Shown here: piece after piece, positions 1 to 6,027 of the stretch
How the letters are laid out: every line of letters begins with the position of its first letter
Position numbering within the stretch: the first letter of the stretch is position 1
NCBI GenBank assembly: GCA_947588775.1
Contig: CANPZQ010000071.1
Coordinates: 1-10,506, forward strand
Direction: 5' to 3'
DNA from: an uncultured Clostridia bacterium
GTDB taxonomy: Bacteria > Bacillota > Clostridia > Oscillospirales > Ruminococcaceae
DNA: 10,506 bases
Notes under the pieces: generated by a model
Database searches by the model: none
Told to the model about the DNA's origin: nothing
What the model saw: the letters and a program-made list of their open reading frames with translations, nothing else
Made by a program: the position numbers and the translations under genes

Positions 1-494
1 AGGACTTTAACCGTCCTAACTATAAACGCCTTTTACGAAAGCTGCGCCGCGACGAACTTTTATACATCAAAAGCATAGACCGCCTCGGCCGCAATTACGA
101 GGAAATTCAGCAGCAGTGGCGGGTGATTACGAAGGACAAGGGGGTCGACATCTGCGTTATCGACATGCCGCTTCTGGACACGCGGCGCGGAAAGGATTTG
201 GTCGGGACTTTTCTTAGCGATATTGTTTTGCAGGTTCTGTCGTTCGTCGCGGAAAACGAGCGAACCAACATACGTCAGCGGCAGGCGGAGGGCATCGCCG
301 CCGCAAAGGCGCGCGGGGTGAAGTTCGGCCGCCCCGCCGAACCGCTTCCTGACTGCTTCTACGACAGCTATTTAAAGTGGCAGTCCGGTAAAATCACCGG
401 CACAGCCGCCGCCCGCGCCTGCCGAATGCCGCTGTCGACGTTTCGGTACAGGGCAGAGGGGATTAAGAAGGGAGAAGGGGAAAGGCAGGGGTGA
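1..494 (+). CDS. Serine recombinase (resolvase/invertase family), 5'-truncated by window edge
   Basis: The reading frame is open from base 3 to the TGA at 492-494, giving 163 visible residues; the start lies outside the window. The visible N-terminus corresponds to the middle of the resolvase catalytic domain. The SIDRLGRN motif at visible residues 24-31 matches the conserved DRLGR segment that carries active-site arginines in resolvases and invertases. The segment around ENERTNIRQRQAEG (visible 84-97) matches the long E helix used for dimerisation and DNA contact, and KFGRP leads into a C-terminal helix-turn-helix (about 129-150, TAAARACRMPLSTFRYR). The nucleophilic serine near the N-terminus (YxRVS in the family) is not visible. 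A GTG at 123 is internal and not a plausible start. The length fits a small site-specific resolvase or invertase rather than a large serine integrase. Whether it acts on nearby repeats cannot be judged. Confidence 0.9.
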   Translation, partial: DFNRPNYKRLLRKLRRDELLYIKSIDRLGRNYEEIQQQWRVITKDKGVDICVIDMPLLDTRRGKDLVGTFLSDIVLQVLSFVAENERTNIRQRQAEGIAAAKARGVKFGRPAEPLPDCFYDSYLKWQSGKITGTAAARACRMPLSTFRYRAEGIKKGEGERQG

Positions 495-740
495 TTGGAT
501 GGGATTTGCGGGAGGATTATTTTTTCGAGGGTTGAGTAGGGGGATTTTGTTCTGTGATTTGATAACGAGATAAACTCTAAAAGTATGAGCCTCAAGCGTA
601 TCCGTTGCTGTCAGAAAGCAGAGGGCGGAGGGCAGATGACAGTTTTTTAGGGAAAGGTTGGGTGCGGTTCTGTGGGTGTGGGGTTAAGTTTGAGTTCTGG
701 AGTTGGGAACGCTGTTGCTTCGGGTTTTGTGCGTGAGCCC
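495..740. other. Gene-free stretch after the recombinase, with a heptamer-repeat tract
   Basis: I see no credible gene here. No hairpin plus T-run terminator follows the recombinase stop. The stretch is G-rich on the plus strand, and its only clear structure is the 7-bp periodic tract at 612-642. Open frames on either strand that cross 592-1089 overlap one another in several frames and run through the palindromic repeats, so they look spurious. Confidence 0.5.
612..642. repeat. Degenerate 7-bp periodic tract (CAGANNN)
   Basis: Units at 612, 619, 626, 633 and 640 read CAGAAAG, CAGAGGG, CGGAGGG, CAGATGA and CAG. They keep exact 7-bp spacing while the last three bases vary. The same period and the same CAGA/TCTG core recur at 5435-5455, 5495-5523 and 8630-8671, always next to the palindromic repeat modules. 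Confidence 0.65.
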
Positions 741-825
741 GGCGCGGCGAATGGGGCTGATTTCCTGCGGCCGCCATGGCTTCTGCCCGCCACCCACCCT
801 CCCACCCCGCCCCATTCGCCGCGCC
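741..825 (+). repeat. Module B, copy 1 (palindromic interspersed repeat, 85 bp)
   Basis: The arms at 741-757 (GGCGCGGCGAATGGGGC) and 809-825 (GCCCCATTCGCCGCGCC) are perfect 17-bp inverted repeats. The interior is C-rich on the plus strand (CCACCCACCCTCCCACCCC, 790-808). Copies with identical arms lie at 5636-5719 and 7535-7619. The start of the interior here (TGATTTCCTGCG) matches copy 3 read on the opposite strand (TGCTTTCCTGCG), which sets the relative orientation. Confidence 0.88.
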
Positions 826-841
826 TTGCCGGGTGCAACGA

Positions 842-885
842 GGGGGGGGGGGGGGGAACCGACGCACCAGCTTTTTCCGCCGCGC
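842..885 (-). repeat. Module A, copy 1: half element ending in a 15-G run
   Basis: Read on the minus strand, 885-858 matches the left end of the full module A copies: the 16-bp arm GCGCGGCGGAAAAAGC followed by TGGTGCGTCGGT. Where full copies continue into a C-rich core, this one becomes an uninterrupted run of 15 G on the plus strand (842-856). The opposite arm is absent, and the right arm of module B ends only 16 bp away. This is therefore a truncated or rearranged element in reverse orientation. Confidence 0.75.
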
Positions 886-1085
886 GGCCTCATCACAACC
901 CCCGGAGCGACCCGCCATACCCCCAAACCTGCCTCACCCCCTTTGGAAGCGGTGGACAAACCACCCCCTCACAAAGCAGAATCTTCTCATGAAAAAATAC
1001 CATTTAAAATAGCAAATCTCAATAATCACCATATAAAAGCCCCCACCCTTCCGAAAAATTTCGTATACCTTCCCCCCTCCCCACC
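886..1085. other. Gene-free spacer before the foldase promoter
   Basis: This is a C-rich stretch (886-985) followed by AT-rich sequence (990-1070). I see no supported gene, terminator or repeat beyond runs of C. Confidence 0.4.
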
Positions 1086-1114
1086 TTGACATTTCCCTCT
1101 CTTTGCCGTATACT
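1086..1114 (+). promoter_or_regulatory. Sigma-A-type promoter for the lipoprotein unit
   Basis: A consensus -35 TTGACA (1086-1091) is followed by a 17-bp spacer and -10 TATACT (1109-1114). Transcription would start near 1121 and leave a leader of about 90 nt before the foldase start at 1213. No riboswitch is recognisable in the leader. Confidence 0.8.
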
Positions 1115-1212
1115 ATCAATTATCCTGCGGAAAATATTTCAGGCCGTTGTCACGCAATAATCATATTACGGTACTAAAATAATACGGAAATTTATTTTTG
1201 GGAGAATTGCAA

Positions 1213-2295
1213 ATGAATATTAAAAAAATCGCCGCGCTGCTTCTTGCGCTTGCCGTTTCGGCGTTATGCCTGTGCTCATGCGGGAACGAGGGAGATACGC
1301 CTCTCGTTTCGGGGGATACCCCCGCTTCGCTTCCCGCGGAGGACGGTGAAACGCCCGTCGGCGAAAACCTTCTTGCCCTGAATATCGACGGCGAGGAAAT
1401 CGACGGCACCAACCTCACGATGATGACCGTGAACGGCCTCGAGGTCCCCTACGACGAGTTCAGGTATATGTACAACTTCCTCGACGGCTCATATTTTTCG
1501 GGAGGCGACCCGAGCTATTGGGAAACAAACGGCTCCGACTTCCCGACCCTTCTTGAATACACCGAGATGTATATTCTTGAAAATAACTGGGGCAACCTGA
1601 TTGCGAGGGACTACGGAATCGAGCTCACCGACGACGACCTTAAGGACGTCGCCGACAACCTTGCCGCTCAGGCGAGCTATTTCGATTCCGAGGAGGAGTA
1701 TCAGGAAGCCCTTGCGGAAACCGGCATCACCGAGGATTTGCTTGAAAGGTTAATCAGCCAGACCGTCATGTGCAGCCGCGTTTACGAGGACCTTTTCAAC
1801 GGCGAGGGGAAGGAGCTTTATCCCACCGCCGAGGAGCGCGACGAGTTTGACGAAAGCTACGTCAGGGCATACCACGTTCTGATTTCAAACGACCACTTCG
1901 CCGACGAGGAGGGCTATGAGGACGCCACCGACGAGGAGCTTAAGGCCGCCGCGTATGAATATGCGCAGGAAATCGCCGAAAGAATCAAGGCCGGCGAAAG
2001 CGTCTATGACCTTGCGCAGTCGGACGGCGACGACCCGAGTATGATTGACAACGTCGAGGGCTATACCTTCAGCTTCGGCGAGATGGTGGAGCCGTTTGAG
2101 AAGGCCGCATTCGCGCTCAAAAAGGGCGAAATCAGCGACATAGTCGAAACAGACTACGGCTACCACATCATCGAGAGGCTTGAGCCGGACTACGCGTCCC
2201 TCGCGCTCAACGCCTACGTCGACGACATGCTTGCGGACGCCGACGTCGAATACTGCGAATATTACGACAAGCTGACCTTTGACAGCATAAAGTAA
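1213..2295 (+). CDS. Parvulin-type peptidyl-prolyl cis-trans isomerase lipoprotein (PrsA/SurA-like)
   Basis: Likely an extracytoplasmic foldase that isomerises prolyl bonds in secreted proteins while anchored to the outer face of the membrane. The signal peptide (MNIKKIAALLLALAVS) ends in a lipobox LCSC, making Cys23 the probable lipidated residue. A helical SurA-like N-terminal region follows (about 75-215). The parvulin domain begins at RAYHVLI (His221), continues with FSFGEM (288-291) and closes with GYHIIERLEP (His318), the usual paired-histidine layout. The protein is very acidic, as expected outside the cell. ATG at 1213 is chosen because GGGAG at 1200-1204 sits 8 nt upstream; an in-frame TTG at 1198 would overlap that site. 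The next gene starts 22 nt after the stop, so the two probably form an operon from the promoter at 1086-1114. The exact client proteins are unknown. Confidence 0.88.
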   Translation: MNIKKIAALLLALAVSALCLCSCGNEGDTPLVSGDTPASLPAEDGETPVGENLLALNIDGEEIDGTNLTMMTVNGLEVPYDEFRYMYNFLDGSYFSGGDPSYWETNGSDFPTLLEYTEMYILENNWGNLIARDYGIELTDDDLKDVADNLAAQASYFDSEEEYQEALAETGITEDLLERLISQTVMCSRVYEDLFNGEGKELYPTAEERDEFDESYVRAYHVLISNDHFADEEGYEDATDEELKAAAYEYAQEIAERIKAGESVYDLAQSDGDDPSMIDNVEGYTFSFGEMVEPFEKAAFALKKGEISDIVETDYGYHIIERLEPDYASLALNAYVDDMLADADVEYCEYYDKLTFDSIK

Positions 2296-2317
2296 ACTCT
2301 GCGGGAGGTGTTTTGCC

Positions 2318-3403
2318 GTGAGGCTAAAAGCTGTGGCGGCGGCCGCCGCGCTTGCAGTCGTTCTTTCTTCCTGCGGCGCGCATGAAAGCGAAGCCGCCTT
2401 TGCGCAAAACCCGTCCCGAGAAACCGCCCGCGCGCCGTCCATTTCCCTCATAGGCCCTCTCACCGAAAAAGAGGAGCCGACCGAACCGCTGCCGACCGCG
2501 CCGCCGACCGAAATCCCCGAAAACACCGAGCCGGCCGCGCCGGAACCTCCCGAGGAAACAAAGATGCGGGACGATTTTGAAATGCCGCCCGAGTTTTATT
2601 CGGGAATGGATAAAATCGTCGAAAAATACGGCATGAACGCGGGCTGCGACGGGACTGCGGAATGCGTATGTCAGCCCGAGCGGGCAAACGCCGACGGAAC
2701 GGCGGCGGAAAGGGTTATGTCGGTTTACTATCTCGACCTTAAGAGCGGTTTTGAGTATGAACTTAACCCCGGCGCGCACTACCCCATCGCGAGCACGATA
2801 AAAATCCCGTTCTGCACCCTTATTTATAAGAAGATGACGGCGGGGGAGCTTGACCCCGAAATGATTCTTACCTACGAGGAGCGGCACTATTTCAAAGGCT
2901 CCGGGGTTATAAATCAAGGGAATTTCGGCGACGAATACACCCTTCAGGAGGTCCTTACATACGCCATCACAAGAAGCGACAACACCGCCTACGAGATGCT
3001 TAAGGACCTTGTGACGTGGGAGGAATTTTCCGGATTTCTGGCGGATGCGGGCTGCACCCACCCCGAGGATTTAAGGCAGTCGAAGCAAAAGCTCTGCTGC
3101 GAATCGGCGGGGGCTTACGGAAGAATCCTCGCGGATTTTCTGACGTCGGACAGCGAATATGTCGGCGTGTTCAAGGACGACCTTGTGAATACGCGGATAA
3201 AAATGCTGAAATCCGACTGGCCGATTTACCGGAAATACGGCTGGGCGGGGTTCTCCTTCCACGATATAGCCTACGTCGACGCGCCGAGGCCGTACGTCCT
3301 TGCGGTTATGACCAACCTCGAGGGCGAGGCGGCGGAGGACTACAGCCTTTTCGCGGATATTTCAAAGCTCGTTGAGAGCTGCTCCCAAAACTCCGCCGAA
3401 TAA
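2318..3403 (+). CDS. Class A beta-lactamase-like serine hydrolase, lipoprotein
   Basis: Predicted membrane-anchored serine hydrolase of the beta-lactamase/penicillin-binding fold (beta-lactamase2 family). The signal peptide ends in lipobox LSSC with Cys19 as the lipid site. A Pro/Glu/Thr-rich spacer (about 49-81) links it to the enzymatic domain. Motifs visible are SxxK as S159-T-I-K162 and SDN as S220-D221-N222. The third motif, usually KTG, appears as K306-Y307-G308. SxxK and SDN argue for an acylating enzyme. The KYG variant makes it unclear whether it hydrolyses beta-lactams, acts on peptidoglycan, or does something else. The GTG start is supported by GGGAGG at 2303-2308, nine bases upstream. 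It follows the foldase gene closely, so the foldase could assist its folding; that is inference. No clear terminator follows; the rnpB promoter begins 5 bp after the stop. Confidence 0.85.
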   Translation: MRLKAVAAAAALAVVLSSCGAHESEAAFAQNPSRETARAPSISLIGPLTEKEEPTEPLPTAPPTEIPENTEPAAPEPPEETKMRDDFEMPPEFYSGMDKIVEKYGMNAGCDGTAECVCQPERANADGTAAERVMSVYYLDLKSGFEYELNPGAHYPIASTIKIPFCTLIYKKMTAGELDPEMILTYEERHYFKGSGVINQGNFGDEYTLQEVLTYAITRSDNTAYEMLKDLVTWEEFSGFLADAGCTHPEDLRQSKQKLCCESAGAYGRILADFLTSDSEYVGVFKDDLVNTRIKMLKSDWPIYRKYGWAGFSFHDIAYVDAPRPYVLAVMTNLEGEAAEDYSLFADISKLVESCSQNSAE

Positions 3404-3407
3404 ATTA

Positions 3408-3436
3408 TTGACAAAAAGCGAAAAATATACTATAAT
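3408..3436 (+). promoter_or_regulatory. Consensus sigma-A promoter for rnpB
   Basis: A perfect -35 TTGACA (3408-3413), 17-bp spacer and perfect -10 TATAAT (3431-3436) begin immediately after the hydrolase stop codon. Initiation is expected near 3443. The exact consensus fits a gene for an abundant stable RNA. Confidence 0.9.
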
Positions 3437-3445
3437 AACATGCGG

Positions 3446-3467
3446 TTTTGTTCCTTTCGGGGCAAAA
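3446..3467 (+). other. Hairpin in the 5' leader of rnpB
   Basis: TTTTGTTCC (3446-3454) can pair with GGGGCAAAA (3459-3467) around a 4-nt loop, giving 9 bp including two G-U pairs. It lies between the predicted transcription start and helix P1 of RNase P RNA, so it may be a leader removed during 5' maturation, or extra structure on the RNA. Confidence 0.45.
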
Positions 3468-3475
3468 GCTTTAAT

Positions 3476-3824
3476 ATGCGAGTAAGCCATGCGGTAGCGG
3501 TCGCCGTTTCAGGCGAATGAGGAAAGTCCGAGCACCGAAGAGCAAGGGTAGCTGCTAACGGCAGCCGAGGGCGACCTTAGGGAAAGTGCAACAGAAAATT
3601 ACCGCCGTTTTTAACGGTAAGGATGAAAAGGCGAGGTAAGAGCTCACCGCGAAACCGGAAACGGCTTTCGGGTGTAAACCCTACCCGGTGCAACACCGTT
3701 TGGTTCGGTATGTCAACGTCTGCTCGGCGGACATGCCGTTAAAGGTGGCTAAAGCCGCGCGGCGACGCACGGCTCAGATAGATTACCGCACACGACAAAA
3801 CTCGGCTTATCGGCTTAGTCGCAT
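3476..3824 (+). ncRNA. rnpB: RNase P RNA (catalytic subunit of ribonuclease P)
   Basis: This is the ribozyme that trims the 5' leader from pre-tRNAs together with the RnpA protein. Conserved core sequences appear in order: GAGGAAAGTCCGAGC (3519-3533), GAAAGTGCAACAGAAA (3582-3597), and AGATAGATTACCGC with the 3'-terminal core (about 3776-3790). The ends are set by helix P1: ATGCGAGTAAGCC (3476-3488) pairs with GGCTTAGTCGCAT (3812-3824) with a single mismatch. The length of about 349 nt is normal. The fold looks like the common A-type found in Clostridia, but that class assignment is tentative because I did not fold the whole molecule. A consensus promoter precedes it. No T-run hairpin follows it before the next gene at 3857. 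Open frames crossing this interval are spurious. Confidence 0.95.
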
Positions 3825-3856
3825 GAAAATAATCCCGGATAAGAGGGCGTATATAC

Positions 3857-4450
3857 ATGTCAGGAAAAATTTTATCGGTAATTCTGGCGGCAGTCTGCCT
3901 TGCGTTTTCGCTTTGCGGCTGCGGCGACAAAAACAAACTCCCCACCCCAGAGGAGCCCGTTGCGGGAACCGCCGCCGGCGAGTTCGAGGGCTATTATTCC
4001 CAGCTCAACTATGAGGTTTATAACGACGACGGCACCGTCGCCGAGCAGATGTACTATCTTTGCACCGACGAGGACTATGTCCATATCGCGGGGCAGAAAA
4101 ACGTCTATTTCGGCGAGGACGGCAGGGTGCAAAGATACGTCGTTACGATGGGAATGCTGAATATCGAGTATGTGATTAACTATTTCTCCGACGACAACGG
4201 CGGCGAATATCTCACAAAAATTTATTACAACGACGAAACCGTCGTCGAAAAGGGCGAGTGGGACAACAACTACACCACCCCCGACGGCGTTAAAATCCAC
4301 GAAACCGGCTATCAGGAATACTATTCCGACGGCAAAACCGTAAAGACCTTCTACCTCGAGGAATACAGCGACGGCGAGCTTATCCGCACCACCTCCCGCG
4401 AATACGACGAGGAAGGAAACATGACGTCGGAAACGGTGGACGAGAAGTAA
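3857..4450 (+). CDS. Small lipoprotein with repeated beta-hairpin (YxxDG) units
   Basis: A 197-residue exported protein of unknown function. The signal peptide has the lipobox LCGC, so Cys22 should carry the lipid. The mature part is acidic and built from repeated short units of the form aromatic-x-D/E-D-G followed by alternating residues: YNDDGTVAEQ, YFGEDGRVQR, YYSDGKTVKT, EYSDGELIRT, EYDEEGNMTS. This resembles the beta-hairpin repeats of MORN-variant or YD-type proteins, but I do not recognise a named family. ATG at 3857 has GAGGG at 3843-3847, nine bases upstream. It starts about 32 nt after the 3' end of rnpB with no promoter or terminator visible between, so it may be expressed by read-through from the rnpB promoter. 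A strong terminator follows at 4471-4502. Confidence 0.8.
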   Translation: MSGKILSVILAAVCLAFSLCGCGDKNKLPTPEEPVAGTAAGEFEGYYSQLNYEVYNDDGTVAEQMYYLCTDEDYVHIAGQKNVYFGEDGRVQRYVVTMGMLNIEYVINYFSDDNGGEYLTKIYYNDETVVEKGEWDNNYTTPDGVKIHETGYQEYYSDGKTVKTFYLEEYSDGELIRTTSREYDEEGNMTSETVDEK

Positions 4451-4470
4451 AGGGTATATAGATGATTGAA

Positions 4471-4502
4471 CCCGGGGCAGGGAGGACTGCTCCGGGGTTT
4501 TT
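4471..4502 (+). terminator. Rho-independent terminator after the repeat lipoprotein
   Basis: CCCGGGGCAG (4471-4480) pairs with CTGCTCCGGG (4487-4496) around loop GGAGGA, giving 10 bp with one G-U pair, followed by G and five T. It sits between convergent genes. The hairpin also forms in the minus-strand transcript but lacks a T-run there, so it is a proper terminator mainly for the plus strand. Confidence 0.85.
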
Positions 4503-4518
4503 GTTTGCATATTTTTCG

Positions 4519-4872
4519 CTAAACCAACAAATACCCCAGTGCCAGCAGAAGCTTTATATCCGCTTTATTTTTGTAAAGCACGAAAAGCATCAGCAGAATC
4601 AGGGCCTTCTCGGAGTCGATTTTCATGTCAGAAAAGAGGTTTCCGAAGAGGTCGGGGCGGGGCGCGGGTTGGTGGGGCTGCTGATAATTATGTTGATTGT
4701 TTGGCTGATTATTTGGTTGGCTGTGGGGTTGGGGATTCGGCCGAGGGGGTGGGGCGGGGTTTTGGGGAGGATTCGGGCGGTTTATCGCGGTTCGGGAACG
4801 CTTTTGCATCTCGCGAAGGCGCGAAAGGGCTTCCTCCTGCATCTTGTTGAAATCGCCGCTAAATTCCGCCAA
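4519..4872 (-). CDS. Small protein of unknown function with low-complexity linker, third of a minus-strand trio
   Basis: 117 residues. The N-terminal helix (about 1-28, FSGDFNKMQEEALSRLREM) is amphipathic and charged. Residues about 32-74 form a Pro/Gln/Asn/His-rich linker. The C-terminal segment (about 84-117, DSEKALILLMLFVLYKNKAD then a leucine-rich end) is strongly hydrophobic and could be a helical hairpin or membrane-associated. The start is TTG at 4872-4870: GGGAGG lies 8 nt upstream inside the end of the preceding gene, and the first in-frame ATG, ten codons later, lacks such a site. The gene overlaps its upstream neighbour by 14 bp, which implies translational coupling. I do not recognise the family with certainty; pairs like this look familiar from Clostridia, but no function can be assigned. 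Confidence 0.75.
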   Translation of the reverse strand: MAEFSGDFNKMQEEALSRLREMQKRSRTAINRPNPPQNPAPPPRPNPQPHSQPNNQPNNQHNYQQPHQPAPRPDLFGNLFSDMKIDSEKALILLMLFVLYKNKADIKLLLALGYLLV

Positions 4873-5209
4873 ATAGGTCGCCTCCCAGAAGCCCGCTGTC
4901 CCGAATTATCGGGAGCAGGTTAATTATTTTCAGAAGCCGGACCGCGCGGTCGAGCTTCGGCTGTTTGTCCTCGCCGAGGAGCGGCCTCAGCGCGAGCAGA
5001 AAGCGAATATTGTCGTCGTCGCCGCCCGCCTCGCGCAGCTTTCCGGCGAGGCTCATCAGCGCGCCGACGTCCGGCATGTCGGGCTGCGGCGCGGGCTGTC
5101 CGGCAGGCTGTTCCGGCGAAAAGCCGAGCATCTGGGCGAGCTCGCCGAGCTGTTTTACCGACTCGGGGTCGGAGAGAACCGAGGATATTTTTTCGGCGAG
5201 GTCGTCCAT
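4859..5209 (-). CDS. Small helical protein of unknown function, second of a minus-strand trio
   Basis: 116 residues, starting at ATG 5209-5207 with AAAGGAG 8 nt upstream. The frame is open further upstream (to 5428) only because it runs through repeat sequence, and that extension has no ribosome binding site. The N-terminus (MDDLAEKISSVLSDPESVK, then LGELAQMLG) is helical, followed by a short Pro/Gln linker (about 32-43). Next come two helical segments (DDDNIRFLLALRPLLGEDK and LDRAVRLLKIINLLPIIR) and a Gly/Leu-rich tail. There is no signal peptide. The KI-x3-LSDP element resembles KL-x3-LSNP in the 87-residue protein encoded at 6010-5747, suggesting related modules. It overlaps the next gene by 14 bp. 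Function unknown. Confidence 0.8.
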   Translation of the reverse strand: MDDLAEKISSVLSDPESVKQLGELAQMLGFSPEQPAGQPAPQPDMPDVGALMSLAGKLREAGGDDDNIRFLLALRPLLGEDKQPKLDRAVRLLKIINLLPIIRDSGLLGGDLFGGI

Positions 5210-5268
5210 GGGATGGGCTCCTTTCGATGGGGGATGGGGTGGGGAAGATGGGATGGGGAGGGAGGGGG
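5210..5268. other. G-rich leader upstream of the 116-residue protein gene
   Basis: This short region carries the ribosome binding site of the minus-strand gene and, on the plus strand, repeated GATGGG/GGATGGGG units (5210-5262). It joins the end of module C. No promoter is recognisable, so the gene is either transcribed through the repeats from the gene at 6010 or has a promoter I cannot see. Confidence 0.4.
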
Positions 5269-5493
5269 CGGGGACGGAGCGGGGGTGGAGCAGGAGGGTG
5301 GGAGGGCGGGCGGGTGGGACTGACGAAAGGAGCGGAGGCCCCGCCCCCATTCGCGACGAGCCCGTCCCCCGAAGCCCCCTTGCGGGGCTGAGCGGGGATG
5401 GGTGAGGAACGAATCCGGTCGGAGGCACAAAGTTCAGAAGTCAGAAATCAGAGGGAAAGAGCCGCCGTTTTGGCTGTTCAACCAAAATCCGGC
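5269..5493 (-). repeat. Module C, copy 1 (about 225 bp, minus orientation)
   Basis: Read on the minus strand this matches 8604-8828 along nearly its whole length. Shared blocks include GCCGGATTTTG at one end, the heptamer tract, CCGGATTCGTTCCTCACCC, a nested hairpin around GCCCCGCAAGGGGGC, GGGGCCTCCGCT, TCCCACCCGCCC and CCCCGCTCCGTCCCCGC at the other end. Agreement is highest in the central 120 bp and drops around the heptamers. It lies between two genes of one minus-strand unit and holds no credible gene. Confidence 0.88.
5435..5455. repeat. Degenerate 7-bp periodic tract within module C copy 1
   Basis: Units CAGAAGT, CAGAAAT and CAGAGGG follow each other exactly every 7 bp. The matching position in the other module C copy (8644-8657) has TCTGAAT and TCTGACT on the opposite strand. 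Confidence 0.6.
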
Positions 5494-5494
5494 C

Positions 5495-5523
5495 TCTGAC
5501 TGTCTGTCATCTGTTTTCTGCTA
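5495..5523. repeat. Degenerate heptamer tract (TCTGNNN) between modules C and A
   Basis: TCTG occurs at 5495, 5503, 5510 and 5517, with spacing of 8, 7 and 7 bp. The last unit, TCTGCTAA, leads directly into the flank of module A. Confidence 0.55.
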
Positions 5524-5529
5524 AGCTCC

Positions 5530-5611
5530 GCGCGGCGGAAAAAGCTGGTGCGTCGGTCCCACCCGCCCGCCCCCGTAATTTCCTGCCATTTCCCCGCTTT
5601 TTCCGCCGCGC
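5530..5611 (+). repeat. Module A, copy 2 (82 bp, perfect 16-bp inverted ends)
   Basis: GCGCGGCGGAAAAAGC (5530-5545) and GCTTTTTCCGCCGCGC (5596-5611) are exact inverted repeats. The interior carries TGGTGCGTCGGT and the core CCCACCCGCCCGCCCCC (5558-5574). By my count it differs from copy 3 (7431-7512) at only four of 82 positions, all in the interior, and the two are the same length and orientation. Confidence 0.92.
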
Positions 5612-5635
5612 TTGTTTGGCCTTCTGCTAACCTCC

Positions 5636-5719
5636 GGCGCGGCGAATGGGGCTACTTTGTGCGGCTTTCACAGCTCCTGCGCCCCGCCCGCCCACCCACC
5701 CCGCCCCATTCGCCGCGCC
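5636..5719 (+). repeat. Module B, copy 2 (84 bp, perfect 17-bp inverted ends)
   Basis: The arms GGCGCGGCGAATGGGGC (5636-5652) and GCCCCATTCGCCGCGCC (5703-5719) are identical to those of the other B copies. The interior is C-rich (CGCCCGCCCACCCACCCCGCCCC, spread over 5685-5707 including part of the arm). It lies 24 bp after module A copy 2 and 27 bp before the end of the 87-residue protein gene. Its left flank CTGCTAACCTCC is shared with copy 3. Confidence 0.9.
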
Positions 5720-5746
5720 TGCCTTAACCAACCTTCACGCTACCCG

Positions 5747-6010
5747 CTATTTACCTCCCGCCGTATTCCCCTTCTCCCCGAAAATCTTCCTCATCAGCTC
5801 CTTCGCCTGCGGGCTTGCGAGCACCGCCTGCGCGGTCGCGGGGTTCGAGAGTGCGGCGGTGAGTTTCTGTTGGTCGCCCCTCGGGAGGGTTCCTAAAAGC
5901 CTGTCGAAGGTGCCGTTCTGAAGCTCACGCCTCAGCTCCGCCTCGGGGACCCCGAGCTTTTTCGAGGTCATCGACACCAGATACTCCTGCTGATTCTTGC
6001 TTATGTTCAT
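5747..6010 (-). CDS. Small helical protein of unknown function (87 aa), first of a minus-strand trio
   Basis: 87 residues, starting at ATG 6010-6008 with GAGGAG about 9 nt upstream. It is predicted cytosolic and all-helical, with no signal peptide or membrane segment. The first half (KNQQEYLVSMTSKKLGVPEA, then LRRELQNGTF) resembles a small helical bundle. The second half (QQKLTAALSNPATAQAVLAS, then KELMRKIFGEK) shares the K-[IL]-x3-LS-[DN]-P pattern with the N-terminus of the 116-residue protein at 5209-4859. It is divergent from the phosphoesterase gene at 6086. The three minus-strand small genes probably belong together, but modules C, A and B separate this one from the other two. The family is not recognised and no function is assigned. 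Confidence 0.78.
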   Translation of the reverse strand: MNISKNQQEYLVSMTSKKLGVPEAELRRELQNGTFDRLLGTLPRGDQQKLTAALSNPATAQAVLASPQAKELMRKIFGEKGNTAGGK

Positions 6011-6027
6011 AAACTTCGGCTCCTCTA

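Noticed and set aside
1..885. Repeats mobilised by the serine recombinase
   Set aside because: Only proximity supports this. Serine resolvases act on short dimer sites and do not usually move inverted-repeat elements of this kind, and two repeat blocks lie kilobases away.
592..1089. Several overlapping open frames of 60-130 codons on both strands
   Set aside because: They run in competing frames through palindromic repeats and C or G runs, have Pro/Arg/Gly-rich unnatural compositions, and lack ribosome binding sites.
1121..1212. Riboswitch or attenuator in the foldase leader
   Set aside because: No stable nested stems, conserved motif or T-run hairpin could be seen.
1885..3061. Long minus-strand open frames opposite the foldase and hydrolase genes
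   Set aside because: They mirror well-supported coding genes with signal peptides and conserved motifs; the GC-rich codon pattern keeps the opposite strand open.
3688..4014. Plus-strand frame of 108 codons
   Set aside because: It starts inside RNase P RNA and ends inside the lipoprotein gene in another frame.
3872..4510. Minus-strand 212-codon frame opposite the repeat lipoprotein
   Set aside because: It is the antisense shadow of a gene with a clear lipobox and repeats, and its start lies in the terminator region.
5210..5428. N-terminal extension of the 116-residue protein
   Set aside because: The extension is a Pro/Ser-rich translation of module C; the ATG at 5209 has a proper ribosome site and a sensible protein start.
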